64,000 bases of DNA from Palsa-89 sp963824345 (GCA_963824345.1 CAWGOZ010000003.1:62001-126000), one strand, 5' to 3'. Positions 17,495-27,504 are shown, counted from the first letter of the stretch. Numbers and translations are program-made. Notes: generated by a model from the sequence alone, not told the origin.

Positions 17495-20400
17495 ATGCCG
17501 CGGCGTAACGACCTCCATCGCATCCTGATTGTCGGCTCCGGACCGATCATCATTGGACAGGCCTGTGAATTCGATTATTCCGGTGCGCAGGCCTGCAAGG
17601 CGCTCAAGTCCGACGGTTATGAAGTGGTGCTGATCAACTCGAATCCGGCCACCATCATGACCGATCCCGACCTGGCCGACCGCACGTATGTGGAGCCGCT
17701 CAACGTTGCCTATGCCGAGGAAGTGATCCGGCGCGAGCGTCCGGATGCATTGCTCTCTACGGTAGGCGGCCAGACTGGTCTCAATCTTTCCGTTGAACTG
17801 GCTGAAGCCGGCGTGCTCGACAAGTATGGAGTAGAGCTCATCGGAGCCAAGATCGAATCCATCAAGAAAGCAGAAGATCGGTTGCTGTTTAAGGACGCCA
17901 TGCGGAAGATCGGCCTGGAGACGCCGCAATCGCAACTGGTGAACAACGTGGATGACGGGTTGGCCTTCGCTGAGCGCGTTCCGGGCGGGTATCCAGTGAT
18001 CCTGCGGCCCAGCTTCACCATGGGCGGATCGGGCGGCGGCATCGCTTACAATCGCGAAGAACTCGCCGAGATTCTGGAGCGCGGCCTGGATCTCTCGCCG
18101 GTGCACGAGGTGCTGATCGAAGAGAGCGTCCTGGGATGGAAGGAATTCGAGCTGGAGGTGATGCGCGATCTGGCCGACAACGCCATCATCGTGTGCTCCA
18201 TTGAGAATTTCGATCCCATGGGCGTTCATACGGGCGACTCCATCACGGTGGCGCCGGCGCAAACGCTCACTGATCGCGAGTATCAAATGATGCGCGATGC
18301 TTCCCTGCGCTGCTTGCGTGAAATCGGCGTGGACACCGGCGGATCGAACGTGCAGTTCGCGATCAATCCGGAAAACGGACGCATGGTGATCGTGGAGATG
18401 AACCCGCGCGTCTCCCGCAGCTCGGCGCTGGCTTCCAAAGCCACCGGCTTTCCCATCGCGAAGATCGCGGCCAAACTGGCAGTGGGCTATCGGTTGGACG
18501 AGATCAAGAACGACATCACGGAAGTAACGCCGGCTTGCTTCGAGCCCACCCTGGACTATGTCGTGGTCAAAATTCCGCGCTGGCAATTCGAGAAATTTCC
18601 GGGCGCCGAACCGGTGCTCGGCACGCAAATGAAATCGGTGGGCGAAGTGATGGCCATCGGCCGCACCTTCAAGCAAGCCCTCGGAAAAGGGATCCGCAGC
18701 CTGGAGACGGGCAAGGCGGCGGCGTCCGAGAGCTATGATGCGGCGCTCATCCGGCAGCGCCTGATTACTCCGAACCCCGAGCGGCTGGGTTATATTCGCT
18801 TCGCTCTCGAACAAGGCTGGACGGTGGAGCAAATTCACGAGATCACCTCGATTGATCCGTGGTTCTTGAAGCAGCTTCGGGAACTGGCGGATCTCGAGCA
18901 CGGTTTGTCCGGCCAAAACTTGGGCTCGCTGTCCCGCGACCGAATTCTTGCAGCCAAGCGCGACGGGCTTTCCGACGCGCGCCTGGGCCAATTGTTCAAA
19001 ACCGATGCGAACGCGGTACGCGCTCGCCGCAAGGAGCTGGGCGTCACCGCGGTGTTCAATCGCGTGGATACTTGCGCGGCCGAATTCGAGAGCTTCACGC
19101 CCTATCTCTATTCGAGCTACGAATCGGAAAATGAATCCGACCCCGGCGTTCGCAAGAAAATCATGATCCTCGGAAGCGGTCCCAACCGCATCGGCCAGGG
19201 CATCGAATTCGATTACTGCTGTTGCCATGCGGCCTATGCGCTGGCGGATTTCGACCACGAGTCCATCATGGTCAACTGCAATCCGGAAACGGTTTCCACC
19301 GACTATGACACCAGCGACCGGTTGTATTTCGAGCCGCTCACGCTCGAGGAAGTTCTGAATATCCACGACGTCGAAAAGCCGGATGGCGTGATCGTCCAGT
19401 TTGGCGGACAAACCCCACTCAATCTCGCGCTGCCACTTAAGGCCGCGGGCGTTTCCATCATCGGCACCGACCCGGCCAATATCGATTTGGCGGAAGATCG
19501 CAAGTTATTCGGAAAACTGTTGGACGATCTCGGCATCCCTTCGCCTGAAAACGGTACGGCCACCAGCGCCGAAGAAGCCTGCGCGGTGGCTCGGCGGCTG
19601 GGCTATCCGGTGCTGGTCCGGCCCAGCTACGTGCTGGGCGGGCGCGCCATGGTGATCGCCTACGACGAAGAGATGGTGAAGCGCTACATGCACGAGGCCG
19701 TGGCGTTCTCGCAAGAGCGGCCGGTGCTGATTGACCGCTTCCTGGAGGACGCCACCGAAGTGGACGTCGATGCGCTGTCCGATCAAGGCGGCGGCGTGTT
19801 GATCGCGGGCATCATGGAGCACATCGAGGAAGCAGGCGTGCACTCCGGCGATAGTTCCTGTGTTCTTCCGCCGCAAGGGCTTTCCGGCGCCGTGCTGGCC
19901 ACCATTCAGGATTACACCGAGCGCCTGGCGCGCGCGCTGCGGGTGATCGGTCTGATGAACGTACAGTACGCGATCAAGGACGGAGTGGTCTATGTGCTGG
20001 AAGTGAATCCACGCGCCTCGCGCACCGTTCCCTACGTCAGCAAAGCCACTGGAGTACCGCTGCCTAAACTCGCGGTGGGCCTGATGCTCGGCAAGAAACT
20101 GCGCGACTTCGAGCACCTCACCGGCGGCCGGACCTCCGGCGTTCTTCCAGTGCCGCAGTGCTTCGTGAAGTCGCCGGTCTTCCCGTTCGGCAAGTTCCCG
20201 GGCGTCGATCCAGCGCTCGGTCCCGAGATGCGCTCCACGGGCGAAGTGATGGGGGTGGGCGAAAATTTCGGCGAGGCGTTCGGCAAGGCGCAATTAAGCG
20301 CCGGGACTCCGCTTCCCGAAAGCGGCACCGTGTTCATCAGCGTGAACGATCGCGATAAAGCCGCCGTGGTGGAAGTCGCGGCCAAATTCGCGGAACACGG

Positions 20401-20740
20401 CTTTCAGCTGGCGGCCACGCGTGGAACGGCGGCCGTCTTAAAAGCCGCGGGCTTGCAAGTGAAGACCGTGTTCAAGGTGAACGAAGGCCGGCCCAACGCC
20501 GTCGACATCATGAAAGCGGGCTCACTGAAGCTGGTGATCTACACCACTACGGGCGGACACACCTTCAAGGACGAGCGCGACATTCGACGCACGGCGGTTG
20601 CGTATCGCATCCCATGCATCACCACGCTCAGCGGAGCCAAGGCCGCCGCGCAGGCCATTGTCTCGCGTAAACGCGATCCCATCCGCGTCTGGAATCTGCA
20701 GGAAATCCACAAACCGGCTGGCGTGGCCACCACCTCGTAA
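17495..20740 (+). CDS. carB: Carbamoyl-phosphate synthase large subunit
   Basis: 1081 residues with the duplicated ATP-grasp layout of CarB. Each half begins with a glycine-rich loop: ILIVGSGPIIIGQACEFDYS near residue 9 and MILGSGPNRIGQGIEFDYC near 555. The first half ends with MNPRVSRSSALASKATGFPI and the second with VNPRASRTVPYVSKATGVPL. The C-terminal MGS-like allosteric domain starts around residue 940. The protein is full length and intact. It catalyses bicarbonate and carbamate phosphorylation in the cytoplasm. Confidence 0.97.
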   Translation: MPRRNDLHRILIVGSGPIIIGQACEFDYSGAQACKALKSDGYEVVLINSNPATIMTDPDLADRTYVEPLNVAYAEEVIRRERPDALLSTVGGQTGLNLSVELAEAGVLDKYGVELIGAKIESIKKAEDRLLFKDAMRKIGLETPQSQLVNNVDDGLAFAERVPGGYPVILRPSFTMGGSGGGIAYNREELAEILERGLDLSPVHEVLIEESVLGWKEFELEVMRDLADNAIIVCSIENFDPMGVHTGDSITVAPAQTLTDREYQMMRDASLRCLREIGVDTGGSNVQFAINPENGRMVIVEMNPRVSRSSALASKATGFPIAKIAAKLAVGYRLDEIKNDITEVTPACFEPTLDYVVVKIPRWQFEKFPGAEPVLGTQMKSVGEVMAIGRTFKQALGKGIRSLETGKAAASESYDAALIRQRLITPNPERLGYIRFALEQGWTVEQIHEITSIDPWFLKQLRELADLEHGLSGQNLGSLSRDRILAAKRDGLSDARLGQLFKTDANAVRARRKELGVTAVFNRVDTCAAEFESFTPYLYSSYESENESDPGVRKKIMILGSGPNRIGQGIEFDYCCCHAAYALADFDHESIMVNCNPETVSTDYDTSDRLYFEPLTLEEVLNIHDVEKPDGVIVQFGGQTPLNLALPLKAAGVSIIGTDPANIDLAEDRKLFGKLLDDLGIPSPENGTATSAEEACAVARRLGYPVLVRPSYVLGGRAMVIAYDEEMVKRYMHEAVAFSQERPVLIDRFLEDATEVDVDALSDQGGGVLIAGIMEHIEEAGVHSGDSSCVLPPQGLSGAVLATIQDYTERLARALRVIGLMNVQYAIKDGVVYVLEVNPRASRTVPYVSKATGVPLPKLAVGLMLGKKLRDFEHLTGGRTSGVLPVPQCFVKSPVFPFGKFPGVDPALGPEMRSTGEVMGVGENFGEAFGKAQLSAGTPLPESGTVFISVNDRDKAAVVEVAAKFAEHGFQLAATRGTAAVLKAAGLQVKTVFKVNEGRPNAVDIMKAGSLKLVIYTTTGGHTFKDERDIRRTAVAYRIPCITTLSGAKAAAQAIVSRKRDPIRVWNLQEIHKPAGVATTS

Positions 20741-20742
20741 GT

Positions 20743-22182
20743 TCAGTTCGAAGCCGCGGGGAGGGCGTAGCGGCCGGTAACATCGTCAATCCGGCCGTTG
20801 GATACGTCCAGGACGGTAGCCTTCCCGGCGTTCAGCAGCGCCCGCACCGTCGCGTCCGTCAGTTTGTACTGCGGAACCCAGCCGCGCAGATCGTTCACTT
20901 GATTTGCGCCATCCGGAGCGATGAAAACATTCTGCAGGCCGAATGAGTCAAATGGACGATCCGCGAATCCGGCATAAAACTGATCCGTACTCAAGCCCGT
21001 GATGAGCAGCGTCTTGTCGGGATGAGCGCGATCGTACGCCACGATGCCGGTCACCAAATCGCGAGAAATGAAACTCCGCGCGATGTGCCAGCTGGTGACA
21101 TCCCACGCGGCCGGCAGACAGATAGCCAGGTACAGCGCCGCCACGCCTGCCATCACCCGCGGGCGGCGGGCCAGCGCCGCGGCCAGGATGATTGCGAGGC
21201 CCATGACCGGGCCGGTGAGCGCGTATTCTTCGACGTGTTCGGGCAACGGCAGCATCGGGGCTAACAATGCCAGGAACCAGGCCAGACCGAACAGACCGGC
21301 GCGCCCGGCCACGATAATCGCGGCGATTATGCCAGCGCCGATTACCACGCTGCCCGCGACTGTGAGCCAGGCAGGCCAGTCCCAATTGAACTGCGCCAGG
21401 TCCTGCGGACCCAGCGCCAGCTGGATGTAAGCCGCCAGCGTGTGAAACATTCTGCCGTCGATATGGATGGCATAAGGTCCCGATTTCGCGGCTGGCGCCG
21501 CCCAGAAATGCAGTGCCGTGAAGGCCGCCGAAATTACAAACAGAGGCGCCGTTCGTAGCGCTTTTGCGCGGTCGTAGAGCAGCGTATACGCCAGCACGAT
21601 GGCCGGATACATCACCGCCATCTCCAGCGAACCGAGCCCCAGCGCAAATACGATCATCTGCTGCCAATATTTGCCTTTGAGAAACAGCAAGAACGCCAGC
21701 AGAATGAAAACGAGATATTGGCTCTCGTTGTAAATGGACGTCCAGCACAGAGCGGGCGCAACGTTCGGATTCGCGAGCCAGAGAATCGGAGCGCTGGCCG
21801 CTCCCAGCAGCGAGCCGGTGAGTCTGCGAACTACGGCGGAGAGCAGCACAACATCCGCGGCAACCGTGGCGAAAACAACAATGCGAAATGGCAGCGGATT
21901 GACGCCGAACAGTGCCTTCAAACCGTAAAAGAAGAGATTTTCGCTCCATGGCCGGATGTTGCCGTGCGCCTTTGGCTCAAACAGGATCGAAAGAAAGTTG
22001 ATAAATCCGGTGGCCGGTCCCAGATGCAGCCATCCGAAATCGTCTTGATAAAACCAAGCGCCTAAGCCGCGCCAATAGAAGGCCAGCAAAAAGATCAGGC
22101 CAGCCAATGCCGCGGCATTTCTGACGAGCCAAGTCTCTCGACGGGAGAGAGCGAGTTCCGGGGAGACGAGTTTCGAAATCAA
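20743..22182 (-). CDS. Polytopic membrane protein, glycosyltransferase-like
   Basis: About 479 residues and ten or more membrane helices. After the first helix comes LGAWFYQDDFGWLHL, with two acidic residues in the first loop as in GT-C type membrane glycosyltransferases. A C-terminal soluble part carries DKTLLITGLSTDQFYAGFAD. Family assignment is tentative. The frame is open to 22335, but that would overlap the upstream gene by about 130 bases. A TTG at 22182 begins just after that gene ends. It converges tail to tail with carB, 2 bases apart. Confidence 0.6.
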   Translation of the reverse strand: MISKLVSPELALSRRETWLVRNAAALAGLIFLLAFYWRGLGAWFYQDDFGWLHLGPATGFINFLSILFEPKAHGNIRPWSENLFFYGLKALFGVNPLPFRIVVFATVAADVVLLSAVVRRLTGSLLGAASAPILWLANPNVAPALCWTSIYNESQYLVFILLAFLLFLKGKYWQQMIVFALGLGSLEMAVMYPAIVLAYTLLYDRAKALRTAPLFVISAAFTALHFWAAPAAKSGPYAIHIDGRMFHTLAAYIQLALGPQDLAQFNWDWPAWLTVAGSVVIGAGIIAAIIVAGRAGLFGLAWFLALLAPMLPLPEHVEEYALTGPVMGLAIILAAALARRPRVMAGVAALYLAICLPAAWDVTSWHIARSFISRDLVTGIVAYDRAHPDKTLLITGLSTDQFYAGFADRPFDSFGLQNVFIAPDGANQVNDLRGWVPQYKLTDATVRALLNAGKATVLDVSNGRIDDVTGRYALPAASN

Positions 22183-22205
22183 TGGAGGGCCGTGCCTACA
22201 TTCTC

Positions 22206-23132
22206 TTATTTCGCGGCTGGCGCCACCGGCCAGTTGCCGTAGAACGGGGGCCAGTTCGGCGTCATCGTTTCCTGATCCGGGTAAAACATGGAAGCGTAAA
22301 TGGAGCGAATCTTGCCCTGCTCGATGAAAAACCACTCGCTCAAAAGATTACGGCGCATGGCGACACCCGGCTTGCGCTCAAACAGCACCAGGCCAAGCAC
22401 CGCGCCCGCTTCCTCGTCGACAATCGGATAACGGCGAGCCGTCACGGCGAAGATGTTGGCCATGGCTCCGCTCCCCGTGCAGTCAGTGGGACTTCCACCT
22501 TGAACCAGCCGCTGCGTCGTCAGCACTCCATTCTCAACCCGGACGCAACCGGGGTGCGCGATGATGATGGTCCCATCGTGCGCCGACAGCCCGTCAAAGT
22601 AGCTATTGGCGATGGCGATCAGATCCGCGCGCGATACCCGTTCGCCTTTCGGAACCACACGCTCCCCTGGAGCATGCGCGATCAGATAGTCTGGATCGTT
22701 GAACGCGGCATTAGCCTGGAGGCCGGCCTGCCCGCCGATGCCTGGATCGCCCTTCCGCGATAAAACCCACTCCGCCTCCGTGATCTTGCGGTCTTCCACC
22801 TTCAGCCGGACAGTAACGATGGCTGGGCCGCTCGATTCTTCCAGCGTTCCAAAATAACCGGCCTGCCCGCTCTCCGGATCGAAGTACCTGCGCTGAAGTT
22901 TGCCCAAAGCTTTGGCGCTTTGCCATAAGCCCGTGCCCGTGCGCCGGACCACCGCATTTTCGGTTTGCCGGAATCCAACCGAAAGAGGCGCCGCCGCGGG
23001 ATTGTGCTCGACCACCGCATCGAGATACCGATCAAGCGCAGTCTTCAAACAGGAACGGTCGCAGCTGGGACTTACAGCCGCGCCATATGCGCTGCCCAGC
23101 GCGAGAACACCAACGAGGGCGAGACGATTCAT
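22206..23132 (-). CDS. Secreted hypothetical protein, possibly SnoaL-like fold
   Basis: 308 residues, no recognised function. MNRLALVGVLALGSAYGAAV is a signal peptide. The mature start has two cysteines (SCDRSCLKTALDRYLDAVVE) followed by HNPAAAPLS. This kind of N-terminal helix with a short catalytic-cavity-like domain is seen in secreted acidobacterial paralogues that look like SnoaL/NTF2 folds. That link is from memory of the pattern and is weak. The ATG at 23132 begins the signal peptide, and an upstream in-frame start at 23150 is less likely. Divergent from the thiolase gene by about 25 bases. Confidence 0.65.
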   Translation of the reverse strand: MNRLALVGVLALGSAYGAAVSPSCDRSCLKTALDRYLDAVVEHNPAAAPLSVGFRQTENAVVRRTGTGLWQSAKALGKLQRRYFDPESGQAGYFGTLEESSGPAIVTVRLKVEDRKITEAEWVLSRKGDPGIGGQAGLQANAAFNDPDYLIAHAPGERVVPKGERVSRADLIAIANSYFDGLSAHDGTIIIAHPGCVRVENGVLTTQRLVQGGSPTDCTGSGAMANIFAVTARRYPIVDEEAGAVLGLVLFERKPGVAMRRNLLSEWFFIEQGKIRSIYASMFYPDQETMTPNWPPFYGNWPVAPAAK

Positions 23133-23157
23133 TGAGGTATTGTAATACAAGCGAACT

Positions 23158-24363
23158 ATGCCAACTGCCTACATCTGCCAAGGCGTCCGCACGCCTATCG
23201 GCCGCTATGCGGGATCGCTTTCCGAGGTCCGCGCGGACGATCTGGCCGCCCACACGCTGGCGACACTGCGCGCCAAGTTTCCCAAGGGCGATTGGGCCAC
23301 CATCGACGAAGTGGTGCTGGGTTGCGCCAATCAATCCGGAGAGGACAACCGCAATGTGGCGAGGATGGCGCTGCTGCTTTCCGGTATCCCACACACGGTG
23401 CCGGGCGTCACGGTGAATCGGTTGTGCGCCTCGGGCATGGAAGCGGTCGCCTCGGCGTCGCGGGCCATTGCCGCAGGCGAGATGTCGCTCGCCATTGCCG
23501 GCGGGGTGGAAAGCATGAGCCGCGCGCCCTTCGTGATGGGCAAGGCGACCACCCCGTTCGCGCGCAATCCAGAGATCTTCGACACCACGCTGGGCTGGCG
23601 CTTCATCAATCCCGTGTTGCAGAAGAAATACGGGACCGATTCCATGGCCGAGACGGGCGAGAACGTCGCGGAGGATTACAATATCGATCGCGAGACGCAG
23701 GACAAGTTCGCGCTGCGGTCGCAGCAGAAGGCCGCGGCCGCGCAGAAGACCGGATTTTTCGCCGAGGAGATCGCGCCAGTGGTCATTCCTGGTCCGAAAG
23801 GCGCCACCAAAACGGTTTGCGACGATGAGCACATTCGCCCCGACACCACGCTCGAAGGGCTGGCCAAGCTCCCAACCCCGTTTCGCAAGGGCGGCACGGT
23901 AACGGCCGGGAATGCGTCCGGCATCAATGACGGCGCATGCGCGCTCTTTGTGGCATCCGAAGAAGCCGCGGCGAAGTTCGGCCTCACTCCACTGGCGCGC
24001 GTGGTGGGAGCGGCGGCTGCGGGCGTGGAGCCGCGCGTGATGGGCGTGGGACCGATTCCCGCCATCCAGAAGCTGCTGGCGCGCGTAAAGATGTCCATGG
24101 ATCAGATCGATTTCCTGGAGCTCAACGAAGCCTTCGCCGCGCAGGCCGTCGCTGTGACGCGCGCGTTCGGCTTGCCCGACGATTCCGAAAAGGTGAATCC
24201 GAATGGCGGCGCCATTGCACTGGGCCATCCGCTCGGGATGAGCGGCGCCCGCTTGATCCTAACCGCCACGCATCAATTGCAGAACACCGGCCGCCGCTAC
24301 GCGCTCGCGTCGATGTGCATTGGGGTCGGACAAGGCATGGCGACCCTGCTCGAACGAGTCTAG
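23158..24363 (+). CDS. pcaF: Acetyl-CoA C-acyltransferase, 3-oxoadipyl-CoA thiolase-like
   Basis: 401 residues with all thiolase residues. The acyl-accepting cysteine is in VNRLCASGMEAV, the histidine in GGAIALGHPLGMSGARL, and the second cysteine in SMCIGVGQGMATLLERV. The sequence is close in pattern to PaaJ/PcaF (GCANQSGEDNRNVARMA; ESMSRAPFVMGKAT; EIFDTTLGWRF), so it may cleave 3-oxoadipyl-CoA in aromatic degradation. No other pca or paa genes are adjacent, however, and a general beta-oxidation role is possible. It acts in the cytoplasm as a homotetramer in related enzymes. Confidence 0.88.
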   Translation: MPTAYICQGVRTPIGRYAGSLSEVRADDLAAHTLATLRAKFPKGDWATIDEVVLGCANQSGEDNRNVARMALLLSGIPHTVPGVTVNRLCASGMEAVASASRAIAAGEMSLAIAGGVESMSRAPFVMGKATTPFARNPEIFDTTLGWRFINPVLQKKYGTDSMAETGENVAEDYNIDRETQDKFALRSQQKAAAAQKTGFFAEEIAPVVIPGPKGATKTVCDDEHIRPDTTLEGLAKLPTPFRKGGTVTAGNASGINDGACALFVASEEAAAKFGLTPLARVVGAAAAGVEPRVMGVGPIPAIQKLLARVKMSMDQIDFLELNEAFAAQAVAVTRAFGLPDDSEKVNPNGGAIALGHPLGMSGARLILTATHQLQNTGRRYALASMCIGVGQGMATLLERV

Positions 24364-24364
24364 T

Positions 24365-25651
24365 TTATCTCGCCGCCGTCGCGGCCAGCCTCACGCCAAA
24401 TATCGATAGATCGATGGCGTCGGCCATCGCCGCATAACCCGCATCGTTGGGGTGCAGATGATCGCCATCGTTGAACCCCGGGCGAAATTGCTTGGGATGC
24501 TCCGGGTCGCGTGTGGCGGCGTCGAAATCCACTATCGCATCGAATGCGCCGGCTGAACGGATCCACTGGTTGACAGCTTCGCGTATGGTTTCGCCGGGCT
24601 CAGTGTAGTAGCGCGCGCCCTCATACGGAGTCAGCGTGCCGCCGATGACTTTGATGCCGTGCTCCCGCGCCCGCTCGATCAACTGCTTCAATGCCGCGAT
24701 CAGATCGTCCGCGCTGACCGGATCGGTGCTCGAACTAACCCCGATGTCGTTGATTCCTTCCAGTACCATGAGCCACTTCACGCCCGGCTGCGCCAACACG
24801 TCGCGATCGAAGCGGGCCAGCGCATTCACTCCGGCCCCATCGCGCAGCAGACGGTTGCCTGAGATGCCCTGATTCAGCACCGCGATGTTGGTACTGCCGG
24901 CAGCCGCCAGACGCCGGGCCAAAAAGCTCGGCCAGCTGCGATCGGTGTTCGGGGTGGAAACCGCGCCGTCGGTAATCGAATCTCCAAACGTCACGATCGC
25001 CCAGGCGTCAGCGGGCGCGGCCACATCCACGTTGGTAAGAAAATAAAACGATTGCGTGGTCATCGCGTCGGCAATCTCCGGCGCAGCGGTAGTATCGCCC
25101 TCCTTGGAAATATAGGTGGTGTGCAATCCAACGTTGTGCATCGTGTCCCCGGTGGCGCTCTCGGGAACGTAAATGCTCACCGCTAGATCGGTGGCAGCCG
25201 GAACGTCCAGGTTTACCGGGTCGCTGATCTCGGTGGCGCCCGGCGGAATCCAACAGGACGGCTTACCGCCAAAGAGCAAGGTGCGATCCGACGCCGGTGC
25301 GATGGCCGATTCTTTGTCGCGCAGTGCGATATGCGCCGCCCCGATCACGAGCGGTGCGCTCCCGAAGACATTCGAAAGCTCGATGCGCACGCGCCGGCCG
25401 CCCAGGGTGGTATGCGCGATCATGCGCAGCGTCTGGTTGTGGAAGCTCATGAGGGGTACTGGGCGGGGAGGGGCCGGGGTGGTTGCCGCCGCGGCTGTGG
25501 CGGGACGCGGCACTGAGAGCGCTCGAGGTTGTTGCGGCGACGACGCCCAGGTGGATACCCAATGTTCCGGACCGGCCTGTGCCAGCAGGCACGGACTGAA
25601 AGCGGCTACCGCGATGAACAGCATGCAGGGGAACAAGTGCAGGGGTTTCAT
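24365..25651 (-). CDS. Secreted SGNH/GDSL-family hydrolase
   Basis: 428 residues with a signal peptide (HLFPCMLFIAVAAFSPCLLA). The N-terminal third is a beta-rich domain, as in many plant-polysaccharide esterases. The SGNH blocks follow: WAIVTFGDSITDG (serine), QGISGNRLL (glycine), MVLEGINDIG (asparagine) and DGDHLHPNDAGY (Asp/His). It probably removes acyl groups from carbohydrates outside the cytoplasm. The ATG at 25651 has AGGTGG just upstream; the GTG at 25657 is in frame but sits inside that site. Its start lies 6 bases after the esterase stop, so it ends a three-gene operon. Confidence 0.88.
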   Translation of the reverse strand: MKPLHLFPCMLFIAVAAFSPCLLAQAGPEHWVSTWASSPQQPRALSVPRPATAAAATTPAPPRPVPLMSFHNQTLRMIAHTTLGGRRVRIELSNVFGSAPLVIGAAHIALRDKESAIAPASDRTLLFGGKPSCWIPPGATEISDPVNLDVPAATDLAVSIYVPESATGDTMHNVGLHTTYISKEGDTTAAPEIADAMTTQSFYFLTNVDVAAPADAWAIVTFGDSITDGAVSTPNTDRSWPSFLARRLAAAGSTNIAVLNQGISGNRLLRDGAGVNALARFDRDVLAQPGVKWLMVLEGINDIGVSSSTDPVSADDLIAALKQLIERAREHGIKVIGGTLTPYEGARYYTEPGETIREAVNQWIRSAGAFDAIVDFDAATRDPEHPKQFRPGFNDGDHLHPNDAGYAAMADAIDLSIFGVRLAATAAR

Positions 25652-25657
25652 TTCCAC

Positions 25658-26314
25658 CTACTCTATCAGGGAACTTAACAGGCTGCGGGCTTCCTGGATC
25701 TCTTCCTCGCTCACGATATGAGGCCGCGCCAGGTAGATGCGCAGTTGAACATCCGCGCCCAGTTCCCGAAACAAGCGGGCGGCTTCGTGGCTATTCATCT
25801 CCGGCACCCAATCGTCGACGTCGCTTCCGGTTAGCAGTAAACGCAAGCCTGCCAACGATGGCGGTGCGGTGGCCTTCCAATCGGAACCGGGAAAGCCCAT
25901 TAAAGCGCCGGTGAATACGATCAGAGAACCCACTTGGCCGGGATGGCGCAGAGCATATTCCAGCGCCAGGCAGGCGCCTTGGGAAAACCCCACGATGACC
26001 AGCCGTTCGGGAGGAAGACGACCGTTCTCGCTGGCTTCCAGCACCGCCAGGTGACATCGCTCGACGGACTCACTCAGGTAGGGCTCGTTCAATTCGCGCG
26101 GATCCCAAAATCGGCCCGGGTACCAACTACCCGGAGTCTCGGCCTCCGGCACCACCCAACGGATCCCTTTGATGTTGCCGAAACGAGCGGCTAAATCAAT
26201 TTTCTCCTCGGGCGTTTTCCCTCGGCCGTGCAGCAGAACTCCGGCAAAAACAGCCGCGCCCCGCTGGGCGCCAACCGTGCGGACGCGGGGCGTGGTATCG
26301 GCGCCACTACTCAC
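25658..26314 (-). CDS. Phospholipase/carboxylesterase-family hydrolase (MhqD-like)
   Basis: 218 residues, a cytosolic alpha/beta hydrolase. The family shows VLLHGRGKTPEEKI near the N-terminus, the nucleophile elbow VIVGFSQGACLALEYAL, then an Asp (GSDVDDWVP) and a His near the C-terminus (YLARPHIVSEEE). It starts with GTG, 2 bases after the dioxygenase stop. In Bacillus, the hydrolase MhqD and dioxygenase MhqO are both in the quinone-stress regulon, so this pair may act on aromatic or quinone compounds. That is inferred by family and adjacency. Confidence 0.85.
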   Translation of the reverse strand: MSSGADTTPRVRTVGAQRGAAVFAGVLLHGRGKTPEEKIDLAARFGNIKGIRWVVPEAETPGSWYPGRFWDPRELNEPYLSESVERCHLAVLEASENGRLPPERLVIVGFSQGACLALEYALRHPGQVGSLIVFTGALMGFPGSDWKATAPPSLAGLRLLLTGSDVDDWVPEMNSHEAARLFRELGADVQLRIYLARPHIVSEEEIQEARSLLSSLIE

Positions 26315-26316
26315 GA

Positions 26317-27411
26317 TTACTGCTTCTTCTGAGCGCCATCCCCGCCAATAAACACAGCCTGGCGCCGGGAAGGTCCAATGCCGACGGCATCCGCGGCGGA
26401 AGGAGTTCCAGCGGGGGTGGTGGGATGCACGGCAACGGCCTCGAGGTGGGTGGGGAAGTTATTCTCAGGAATCGTGATCGGCTCCAGCATCGCCATGATC
26501 TCGTCCCGGCGCTCTTCAAACCACGGGGGCAGCAGCATGGCATGTCCCAAGGCGTCGTAAGGCTCGTCGCGGGCGAAACCACCTTCGGCCGTGGCGGCGC
26601 ACTCCACCAGAATTCCGCCGGGGGCGCGGCAATAGATGGAGTGGAAGTAATTGCGATCCTTGATTTCGGAGCAATCGGTATAGCCCAGCTCCTCGTAGAT
26701 GCCCTTTTGCTCGGCCAAGCCCTCGTCGGTGCCGGCATCCATGGCGACGTGATGGGCGCAGCCCGCCCCAAATCCCCAGCTTCCCGAGGGACGATCCGGT
26801 TCATGCAGTAAGATAATGGTCCGGTTCGCCCCGCCGCCGTTCAGTTCCAGCCGATGATAGTTGCCTTCCACGCCGGTCTTCTTGAATCCCAAGGCGTCGA
26901 CAAAAAACCGCTCGGTCTCGGGAATCTCGCGAACCGATAGCACCGGTCCATGGAACCCGTGCGTCGCGACGTCGGCCGTAACCTCGCCCAGCGTCCACGG
27001 TTTGCGCTCGTCGGTGGAATCCTCGATCACTTCCAGCTGCAAGCCTGACGGGTGGTTAAAGCGGATGAACTTCTGTCCGAATCGCTCCTGGACACCGCTG
27101 TGCTTCACCTTATTTCGCGTGAGATGTTCGTCCCAGAATTTCGTGGCGCCCTTCTTCACCGTATAAGCAGTGGACTGGATCTGGCCCGACCCGGGACGGC
27201 CCGGAACCCGCTTATAAGGGAAGGTGGTGTAAACCGATCCCGGCTCCGCATTGGCGTTCGAATAATACAAGTGGTAATGGGCGTATCGTCCGTCAAAAAG
27301 AACAGTCTGTTTGATCAGCCGCTGTCCAAAGACCTGCGTCATGAAATCTACGTCTTCTTGGGCCCCAGACGCACAAACCGTGACGTGGTGGAAGCCGGAT
27401 ACCAGGGACAT
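26317..27411 (-). CDS. Ring-cleaving dioxygenase of the VOC superfamily (MhqO/PcpA-like)
   Basis: 364 residues with two duplicated VOC modules. The first starts at GFHHVTVCASGAQEDVDFM and is followed by LYYSNANAEPGSVYTTFPYK, which is characteristic of the PcpA/LinE/MhqO hydroquinone dioxygenases. Metal ligand candidates are the histidine in GCAHHVAMD and the glutamate in GILVECAATAEGG. It would open a hydroquinone ring with Fe(II) and oxygen. It heads the operon with the esterase and the GDSL hydrolase. The true substrate is unknown. Confidence 0.88.
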   Translation of the reverse strand: MSLVSGFHHVTVCASGAQEDVDFMTQVFGQRLIKQTVLFDGRYAHYHLYYSNANAEPGSVYTTFPYKRVPGRPGSGQIQSTAYTVKKGATKFWDEHLTRNKVKHSGVQERFGQKFIRFNHPSGLQLEVIEDSTDERKPWTLGEVTADVATHGFHGPVLSVREIPETERFFVDALGFKKTGVEGNYHRLELNGGGANRTIILLHEPDRPSGSWGFGAGCAHHVAMDAGTDEGLAEQKGIYEELGYTDCSEIKDRNYFHSIYCRAPGGILVECAATAEGGFARDEPYDALGHAMLLPPWFEERRDEIMAMLEPITIPENNFPTHLEAVAVHPTTPAGTPSAADAVGIGPSRRQAVFIGGDGAQKKQ

Positions 27412-27504
27412 GTTGCATTACCTCCCGCGCGATTATATCAAGCAATAACTACGATAGCGCGGTCTCAATATATCAATACTGGCGCTTGCATGCAAGACGG
27501 GGAA

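Noticed and set aside
16592..19411. A 939-codon minus-strand ORF under carA/carB
   Set aside because: It is antisense to two intact, strongly conserved genes and has the His/Arg/Gly-rich composition of a mirror frame.
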